Positions 53,533 through 58,982 of a DNA stretch of 58,982 bases are shown piece by piece. A program made the position numbers and the translations under genes. The notes below the pieces were generated by a model. It was not told the origin of the DNA, made no database searches, and saw only the letters and a list, made by a program, of their open reading frames with translations. Source of the DNA: Roseibacillus sp. (lineage in GTDB: Bacteria > Verrucomicrobiota > Verrucomicrobiia > Verrucomicrobiales > Akkermansiaceae); assembly GCA_029242545.1 (NCBI GenBank), contig JAQWTV010000058.1, positions 1 through 58,982 of the forward strand. Reading direction: 5' to 3'. Each line of letters begins with the position of its first letter. Positions within the stretch are counted from its first letter, which is position 1.

Positions 53533-54843
53533 TTACTTTCCAGGAACTATTTTCCAGATTTCCCCATTTTTTCCGGATGGCCCTTTGCCGATATTGGTAA
53601 GGACATAGACCTCGCCAGCTTGGTCGTAGCCGAATCCTATGATCATCCTCGAAATTGGGCCAGCTGGGGTTTTTGCGCCTGGTATCACTTTCATGGTCCA
53701 GGTCGTCTTAGAGTCTCTGATGCCCCCATAGAGGCCGTATTTTTTCCCAGCCCAGCTCTGGGCCCAGTCGGCAAAAAGGTAGACTCCGTTGAGTCCAGGG
53801 ATAGCGCTGCCATGATAGACATGTCCTCCAGTGACGCTGACGCCATAACCGGGAGCTTTTCCGAGACCGTCGTGGTGAGGGTAGGCAAGCACGGGAGCGA
53901 TGAATCCCTCCGGAGCGGCTGAGACCTCAAGGGTGCATGGTTCACTCGGTTTCTGTTGGTCGAAGGGCGCATACCCCTCGTAGCGGGGCCAGCCAAAGTT
54001 GCCTGCGGTGATGACATTAATTTCCTCAAAGCGATTCTGTCCGACGTCTGCGACGATGATATCTCCGCTCTCACGGTCAACTGTTATGCCCCAGGGATTG
54101 CGAATTCCCCAGGCGTAGATTTCCTCTCTCCCGTCTTTGCTTCCCTTGAAGGGATTTCCATCTGGGATGGCATAGGGAGTTTTCGAATCGATATCGAAAC
54201 GAAGAACTTTGCCAAGATGGCGATTGAGCGCCTGTCCGTTGCCTCCCTTCTCGTGCCCCCCTTCAGGCTTGCCCTTTGGGTCCAGGTCGTTGGCGGCACC
54301 GCCATCACCAAGCCCGAGGTAGAGAAAGCCATCCTTGCCGAAAACAAGGTTGCCTCCATCGTGGTTCCACTGTGGTTGGTCGACGGTGAATATTACCCGC
54401 TCGCTTCTTGTGTCGGCTGTCCCGTCAGCCTTGACTTTGAACTCGGAGAGATGGGCAGTGTGATCAAAATTCTCTCTTCCTTTCGATGCGAGTGGAGCGC
54501 TGTAATAGACATACACTTTCCGGGTAGATTTGAACTTTGGATGTAGCGCGACCCCGAGAGAGCCGCGTTCGTCGAAGCCTTTTTTCAGGTTCACAATGGA
54601 CTTGCGCAGATCGAGGAAGGCTTTGCCGGGTTTTCCTCCTTTTTCATCGAGAAAGTAAATGACGCCTGTCTGATCGACGACGAGATAAGCCTGCTTGCCC
54701 TCTCCGTATGGGATCATGCTGAGCGGCGACACAAAGCCAGATGCGAACTTTTCATAGCTCACGGGGGGAAGGTCCTCTGCAGCTTTGAGAGTGGACAGGA
54801 CAAGGCTGAGGGCCAGGGTTGGGAACAGGAAGCGTGGTCTCAT
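53533..54843 (-). CDS. PQQ-dependent sugar dehydrogenase (GSDH family)
   Basis: The product has 436 residues from the ATG at 54841-54843, chosen because it starts a signal peptide (MRPRFLFPTLALSLVLSTLK); the frame is open to 55191, but that region carries no leader. It belongs to the soluble glucose/sorbosone dehydrogenase family: KFASGFVSPLSMIPYGEGKQ, SLGVALHPKFKSTRKVYVYY, HLSEFKVKADG, WNHDGGNLVFGKDGFLYLGL (then GDGG), YAWGIRNPWGITVDRESGDI and ADVGQNRFEEINVI. The catalytic His of the family lies in the WNHDGG loop. It oxidises sugars or other alcohols in the periplasm with PQQ and calcium. It is transcribed toward the propeller cassette, with 188 bp between them, and is divergent from the sulfatase. 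Confidence 0.9.
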   Translation of the reverse strand: MRPRFLFPTLALSLVLSTLKAAEDLPPVSYEKFASGFVSPLSMIPYGEGKQAYLVVDQTGVIYFLDEKGGKPGKAFLDLRKSIVNLKKGFDERGSLGVALHPKFKSTRKVYVYYSAPLASKGRENFDHTAHLSEFKVKADGTADTRSERVIFTVDQPQWNHDGGNLVFGKDGFLYLGLGDGGAANDLDPKGKPEGGHEKGGNGQALNRHLGKVLRFDIDSKTPYAIPDGNPFKGSKDGREEIYAWGIRNPWGITVDRESGDIIVADVGQNRFEEINVITAGNFGWPRYEGYAPFDQQKPSEPCTLEVSAAPEGFIAPVLAYPHHDGLGKAPGYGVSVTGGHVYHGSAIPGLNGVYLFADWAQSWAGKKYGLYGGIRDSKTTWTMKVIPGAKTPAGPISRMIIGFGYDQAGEVYVLTNIGKGPSGKNGEIWKIVPGK

Positions 54844-55004
54844 CTTGCTAGTATTTTGCGCGTTTCCGATGGTTTGGCAACCCGTCATTATGCTTGGGCA
54901 TCGATGAGAGAAGAAGCGGAGAGATGGGAAATATTTGGTTTCTTGAATCTCGTATGATCCCGAGTTGTAGCTGTGCGTTTTTCTTGCCATCAGCTCGTTG
55001 GCCT

Positions 55005-55010
55005 GGAGGA
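55005..55010 (+). promoter_or_regulatory. Shine-Dalgarno deciding the sulfatase start
   Basis: GGAGGA lies 9 bases before a TTG at 55020. Starting there gives a textbook signal peptide with a charged n-region directly followed by the hydrophobic core, unlike the upstream ATGs at 54924 and 54954, which add 20-30 residues of unusual sequence. Confidence 0.5.
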
Positions 55011-55019
55011 TCGTCGCTG

Positions 55020-56441
55020 TTGAAATTTTCTCTTCTTTCCGCGCTTTCTGCCATCTTTCTGGTTCCCGCTCTTTCCGTGGCGGCTGCGAGAGAGCAGGGG
55101 GCCAACCCGCCGAATTTCGTTTTGATCGTAGCGGATGACCTTGGCTATGGAGACCTTGGGTGCTTCGGTCAGAAAATCCTGAAAACGCCAAGAATCGATA
55201 AGATGGCGTCTGAGGGAATGCAGTTTATGCAATTCTATGCTGGGTGCACGGTGTGTGCACCCTCGCGGAGTGTCCTGATGACAGGGCAGCATATGGGTCG
55301 AACGGTTGTGCGGGGGAATTCAACCCGGCCCGTGATTCTCCGACCAGAGCACCCTAACTTGGCGTCGCTTCTGAAGAGGGCAGGGTATCGTACGGCATGT
55401 GTCGGGAAGTGGGGACTGGGAACGCCGGACAATATAAGTAATCCCAATGATGTGGGGTTTGATCATTTCTTTGGCTATGTGGATATGTGGCACGCTCACA
55501 ATTTTTATCCTGAGTTCTTGGTCCGGAACGGGCAGGTCGAAAAATTGAGAAATGAAGTCGCTCCACGGTGGAAGGCGTTTCAAGTTCCTGGGAAAGCCCG
55601 GGGAGGAAGGGGAGTGGCGGTGAAACGGATTGATTATGCTCCGGATTTATTTGTTGCAGATGCTGAAAAATTTATCCGGGACAACAAGGAGGTTCCTTTT
55701 TTTCTAATTCACTCGCTGAATGTGCCCCACGCTAATAACGAGGCTGGCTCTCGAGGGATGGAAGTTCCGGATCTCGGAGAGTTCAAGAAGATGGACTGGC
55801 CAGTGGCGGAGAAGGGGTTCGCGGCAATGCTCCGTAATATTGACCGTGATGTTGGGCGCGTCCTCGATCTTTTGAAAGAAACTGGACTAGAGGAAAACAC
55901 CTTGGTGATCTTCACCTCGGACAACGGCCCACACGAGGAGGGTGGACATCGCGCAGATTTTTTTGATTCGAATGGGTCGCTGCGTGGAAAGAAAAGAGAC
56001 CTTACTGAAGGGGGGATCCGGGTCCCAACGATCGCCTGGTGGCCGGGGACCGTTCGACCCGGAAGCCGGGACGCAAGCCATTGGTATTTTGGTGATCTGA
56101 TGGCCACTCTTGCTGATCTTGCTGGGGTAGAGCCTCCTGAGGATATTGATAGTGATAGTTTCGCAGGGCCATTACGGGGGACGCCTCGTAGCGAGCGCTG
56201 GGCTCGCAATTCGGTCATGTACTGGGAATTCCATGAGCGCGGATCTGCCCAGGCAGTGCGTCTGGGGAAGTGGAAGGCCATCCGCAAGCCAATGCATACT
56301 GGCACGGTCGAGCTCTACGACATTTCGAGAGACCCGGGGGAAACCATGGATCTCAGTAAACTTCGGTCTGACCTCACTGAGTCGGCGCTCGCGCTGATGA
56401 ATAAAGCTCACGAGCCAGATCCAAATTGGCCGGTGAAATAG
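55020..56441 (+). CDS. Sulfatase (Cys-type arylsulfatase family)
   Basis: The product has 473 residues from the TTG at 55020; ATGs at 54924 and 54954 are alternatives. The signal peptide is MKFSLLSALSAIFLVPALSV. The metal-binding N-terminal motif is FVLIVADDLGYGDLGCFG (about 32-49). The sulfatase signature CAPSRSVLMTGQ places the formylglycine cysteine at C79, followed by HPNLASLLKRAGYRTACVGK WG. The later histidine/aspartate site is in LVIFTSDNGPHEEGG. It removes sulfate esters from an algal or host-type polysaccharide in the periplasm after maturation of the cysteine. A maturase is not in this window. It is divergent from the sugar dehydrogenase and followed by a DUF1592 cytochrome. Confidence 0.93.
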   Translation: MKFSLLSALSAIFLVPALSVAAAREQGANPPNFVLIVADDLGYGDLGCFGQKILKTPRIDKMASEGMQFMQFYAGCTVCAPSRSVLMTGQHMGRTVVRGNSTRPVILRPEHPNLASLLKRAGYRTACVGKWGLGTPDNISNPNDVGFDHFFGYVDMWHAHNFYPEFLVRNGQVEKLRNEVAPRWKAFQVPGKARGGRGVAVKRIDYAPDLFVADAEKFIRDNKEVPFFLIHSLNVPHANNEAGSRGMEVPDLGEFKKMDWPVAEKGFAAMLRNIDRDVGRVLDLLKETGLEENTLVIFTSDNGPHEEGGHRADFFDSNGSLRGKKRDLTEGGIRVPTIAWWPGTVRPGSRDASHWYFGDLMATLADLAGVEPPEDIDSDSFAGPLRGTPRSERWARNSVMYWEFHERGSAQAVRLGKWKAIRKPMHTGTVELYDISRDPGETMDLSKLRSDLTESALALMNKAHEPDPNWPVK

Positions 56442-56551
56442 TGGGATTTGCAGAAGAGGTGGAATACTTGGGCTGGGGTTTCTCTTCTTGGATAGGCGAG
56501 CTCAGGTAAACAGGTTCTTGTTCTGAGCCGGAAAAGGGGCAGATTGCCGGT

Positions 56552-58969
56552 GTGCGCCCACACTGCTTTCTTTTGCTTGGCATCCTTGGGCTCATGGCTT
56601 CCGGGATGGCAGAGGAACTGTCCCGCGAAAAAAGGGAGTTTCTCAGGGAGCGGGCGCCGCAGTTACTGAGGGTCATAGAGGAGGCAAAAGAGCGGAACTT
56701 TGATGAAGTGCTGGAGGAGGCTATTGAGAGAGTCGGTCAGTTGCAGGACGAATGGAGGGAGGCCCGGGAGGACGGTGAGGAATGGGCAGGGCTCATGGTC
56801 GGGGAGATGGCAAACGAGGCAGCTCTCGATTACCTGGTGTGGAAGTTTGAAGAAGGTGAGATAGAGGAGGGTAAGGCAGAAGAAACTCTCCGGGATTTGA
56901 TGGAGGAGCGTTGGCGGATTGAGAATGGAATTACGGAGAGGGAAATGAAAATGGCTGCCGGGGACGGTAATGCGGATCTCGCGGCAGAGCTGGCTGAGGA
57001 ATTGAAATGGCGGAAAGATAATCCCCGCCAAGCAGTCAATGAAATGATCGCAGAGTTTCTAGGAGAACTAGAAGAGCCGGGTGAGGAGGATGAAGCAGAA
57101 AGCGAGGAAAGCGAGGGAGAGATATATACCCCGCCACCGTTGGATAAGAAAGAGAGCGAGAGCGATCTGGAGGGGGTCACTTTTCAGTATGAGAAGCACA
57201 TCGTGGCCGCTCTGGAGACCTATTGCTTTGACTGTCATGACTCCTCCAGTGCGAAAGGGGATCTCGACCTCGAGAAGGCCCTTTTCGAAAAGCCTCTGGT
57301 GCGAAATCGGCTTCTTTGGGAAAATGTGGCGGAGCGGATTCGAAGTGGGGACATGCCGCCAAAGAAAAAGCCGCAACCAGCTGCTGAGGAGAGACTGCGG
57401 CTTCGAGCGTGGTTGCGGCAAGAGATTGACCACTTTCCTTACGAGAAGATACGCGATCCAGGTTACGCTCCTGCGAGGCGGCTGACACGGGAGGAATATA
57501 ATCGAACCATCCGGGACCTTGTTGGTCTTGATCTTCGCCCGGCCGACCAGTTTCCAGTAGATTTCAGTGGGACAAGTGGGTTTTCAAACAGTTCCAACAC
57601 CCTGTTTCTTGCGACTGCTCACCTCGACCGATATCTGACCGCGGCCGAGGAGGTGATCGATACGGTACGTAATACACCGCGGGCCTGGGCAGCTCTGAAA
57701 GGAGACGGTGGAAGCGATGCGAGCCTTCGGCGCTTTGCCCGACTCGCCTTTCGGAAGACACCCGGGAGCCGTGAGCTTGAGGAATTAAGAGGGCATTTGA
57801 AGCTCGCTCGTGATGCAGGACAGTCAGAGGAAGATGCATTGGCGACAGCCCTCAAGTTGGTTTTGATCTCACCTCATTTTCTGCTCAGGGTCGAGAAGGC
57901 GGGTCAGCCGGGATTAGAGGAAAGAGTAGCCGCCACTGATCTCGCTTCCCGTTTGTCTTACTTTCTCTGGGCCTCTTCTCCTGACGAGAAACTTCTCGCA
58001 GCAGCTGAGGGCGGTTTTCTAGGGGAGCAAGCAGGACGCGAAAACGAGATAGGCCGAATGCTGTCCGACCCTCGCAGCCTGGCTTTAGGGGAGGTTTTTG
58101 CTGGCGAGTGGCTAGGCACTCACAATGTTGGACCCCGTATTCGGAAAGATCCTATCGATAATCCGTGGTGTACGGAATCGCTGATGAAGGCGATGCGGGA
58201 TGAGACTGCGCTTTTTATTCACTCCCTGATCCGGGAAAATGCTCCCGTAGCGCGCATGATCAATGCCCGTTATACTTTTCTTAACGAGGAACTGGCCCGG
58301 TTCTACCGTATTCCCGGGGTGAAGGGAGAAGCCATGAGGAAAGTTTCCCTGCAGACTCCTCGTCGGGGAGGGCTACTCGGGCATGCAAGTATCCTTGCAG
58401 CTACGTCGTTTCCAGATCGCACGAGTCCGGTAGTGAGAGGGACATGGATTCTTACCACTCTGCTGGGAACTCCACCTCCACCTCCACCTCCGAATGTTCC
58501 AGAAATTGAGGGTGGCGGGCGAGGAAGGGCCGGTGTTCGCAATCTCCGCGAGCAACTTGAGGTCCATAGACGTTCGGTGCGATGCGCAGGGTGTCACTCA
58601 AGAATTGATCCTCTGGGTTTTGCGCTCGAGAATTACGCAGAGTTTGGACAGTGGCGGGCAAAGGTAGACAATCGGGGGGGGCTACCCAACGGAGCCCAGT
58701 TTCGTGGTCCAGAGGGTCTTAAAATTGCACTGCAGGAGTGGCGGCTGGATGATCTCGGCACGCAGGTGATCCGTAAAATGCTGGCCTATGGCCTTGGCCG
58801 CCAATTGGAGTATTATGACGAAGGAACGGTTCGTAGGATCGCGGCTATCCTGAAACCGTCTGGTTATCCTATGGGTGACGTGATAAAGGAAGTGGCAGGA
58901 AGTCACCCATTTCTCATGCGGCGGTTGCCTTTGAACAAAGAAAGCGCTGTGCCCTCCTCCTCAGAATGA
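56552..58969 (+). CDS. DUF1592 cytochrome c-type protein with acidic N-terminal extension
   Basis: This 805-residue secreted protein starts with GTG and has a signal peptide (about 1-20). Residues 21-200 are a long, strongly acidic helical extension (EEAIERVGQLQDEWREARED, EEPGEEDEAESEESEGE). A PSCyt1 heme motif, CFDCHD (C225, C228, H229), follows. The family series is then intact: DUF1587 (ARRLTREEYNRTIRDLVGLD), DUF1595/1592 (ASRLSYFLWASSPDEKLLAA, NARYTFLNEELARFYRIPG), and DUF1588 with HASILAATSFPDRTSPVVRG and a Pro-rich TPPPPPPPNVPE stretch. A second heme-type motif, CAGCHSRIDPLGFALENY, completes it. It probably works with a DUF1552 protein, expected just beyond the window. The function is unproven. 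Confidence 0.92.
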   Translation: MRPHCFLLLGILGLMASGMAEELSREKREFLRERAPQLLRVIEEAKERNFDEVLEEAIERVGQLQDEWREAREDGEEWAGLMVGEMANEAALDYLVWKFEEGEIEEGKAEETLRDLMEERWRIENGITEREMKMAAGDGNADLAAELAEELKWRKDNPRQAVNEMIAEFLGELEEPGEEDEAESEESEGEIYTPPPLDKKESESDLEGVTFQYEKHIVAALETYCFDCHDSSSAKGDLDLEKALFEKPLVRNRLLWENVAERIRSGDMPPKKKPQPAAEERLRLRAWLRQEIDHFPYEKIRDPGYAPARRLTREEYNRTIRDLVGLDLRPADQFPVDFSGTSGFSNSSNTLFLATAHLDRYLTAAEEVIDTVRNTPRAWAALKGDGGSDASLRRFARLAFRKTPGSRELEELRGHLKLARDAGQSEEDALATALKLVLISPHFLLRVEKAGQPGLEERVAATDLASRLSYFLWASSPDEKLLAAAEGGFLGEQAGRENEIGRMLSDPRSLALGEVFAGEWLGTHNVGPRIRKDPIDNPWCTESLMKAMRDETALFIHSLIRENAPVARMINARYTFLNEELARFYRIPGVKGEAMRKVSLQTPRRGGLLGHASILAATSFPDRTSPVVRGTWILTTLLGTPPPPPPPNVPEIEGGGRGRAGVRNLREQLEVHRRSVRCAGCHSRIDPLGFALENYAEFGQWRAKVDNRGGLPNGAQFRGPEGLKIALQEWRLDDLGTQVIRKMLAYGLGRQLEYYDEGTVRRIAAILKPSGYPMGDVIKEVAGSHPFLMRRLPLNKESAVPSSSE

Positions 58970-58982
58970 ATAATCCTTCCAA
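58966..58982 (+). CDS. Start of the next gene (probably DUF1552), cut by the window edge
   Basis: An ATG at 58966-58968 overlaps the TGA stop of the DUF1592 gene (ATGA) and runs on (MNNPS) to the window end. DUF1592 and DUF1552 genes normally form a coupled pair, so this is probably the DUF1552 partner. Only five codons are visible, so identity rests on context. Confidence 0.4.

Noticed and set aside
58468..58500. CCACCT tandem repeat encoding a proline run in the DUF1592 protein
   Set aside because: A Pro-rich TPPPPPP stretch is a known feature of the DUF1588 region in this family, so it is not a novel repeat.
1..58982. CRISPR arrays, insertion sequences, integrases, attachment sites, defence islands
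   Set aside because: Reading both strands, I found no direct-repeat arrays, transposase or integrase motifs, or nuclease/toxin clusters. The tRNA genes have no adjacent integrase.

Overview
The window looks like chromosomal DNA of a free-living Verrucomicrobiota bacterium, most likely order Verrucomicrobiales. This is inferred from gene content: paired DUF1549/DUF1553 (PSD1) and DUF1501 proteins, a DUF1592-type cytochrome, PEP-CTERM proteins, an LpxC-FabZ fusion, a sulfatase, many PQQ-type propellers, and LPS genes showing a Gram-negative envelope. Base composition is moderately GC-rich by eye. I see no phage, insertion sequence, CRISPR array or recognisable defence system. Nearly everything is dense, ordinary coding sequence on both strands.

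Layout. 1-4.4 kb (minus): the start of a secreted propeller protein, a RecQ helicase with an unusual zinc-module position, and a Tat-type PhoX/DUF839 protein. 4.6-6.9 kb: a repeat-rich tail-anchored protein, a 26-residue membrane microprotein, thioredoxin, and convergent hemL. 7.1-9.5 kb: a PEP-CTERM protein, an SH3-domain protein and a very short PEP-CTERM ORF. 9.6-18 kb: lpxA, an orphan zinc-type binding protein, a Kef-type antiporter, the HrpA RNA helicase and a coiled-coil secreted protein. 18-27.2 kb: two DUF1501+PSD1 modules back to back, divergently transcribed from one 155-bp gap. 27.2-31.7 kb: a lipoprotein, the LpxC-FabZ fusion, a pseudouridine synthase, a Nif3-like protein and an alkyladenine glycosylase. 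31.8-32.1 kb: two divergent tRNA-Gly genes. 32.1-37.0 kb: a small secreted protein, a beta-barrel, a Wzc-like tyrosine kinase and a Wza-like export protein, which together form an exopolysaccharide export locus without glycosyltransferases. 37.1-41.3 kb: a PDZ protein, the Prc protease, a YggS-type PLP protein and DUF971. 41.3-44 kb (minus): a LuxR-type regulator and a sensor kinase with discoidin-like sensor domains. 44.2-47.8 kb: a DUF6288/HEAT protein meeting a glucose-dehydrogenase-like enzyme tail to tail. 48.1-54.8 kb (minus): a secreted cassette of an alpha/alpha-toroid protein with a heme motif, a PQQ propeller and a large propeller carrying a methyltransferase-like domain, followed by a PQQ-type sugar dehydrogenase. 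54.9-59 kb: a sulfatase, a DUF1592 cytochrome and the first codons of its partner.

How the genes fit together. Much of the window encodes exported proteins suited to binding and oxidising complex polysaccharides outside the cytoplasm: c-type heme proteins, LamG and discoidin carbohydrate-binding modules, a sulfatase, and sugar dehydrogenases. Housekeeping genes (lpxA, lpxC-fabZ, hemL, trxA, hrpA, recQ, prc) are interspersed. The least explained parts are the 48-53 kb cassette, the twin PSD1/DUF1501 modules and the small membrane pair at 4.6-5.2 kb. All functions come from reading motifs by eye; no database search was run.
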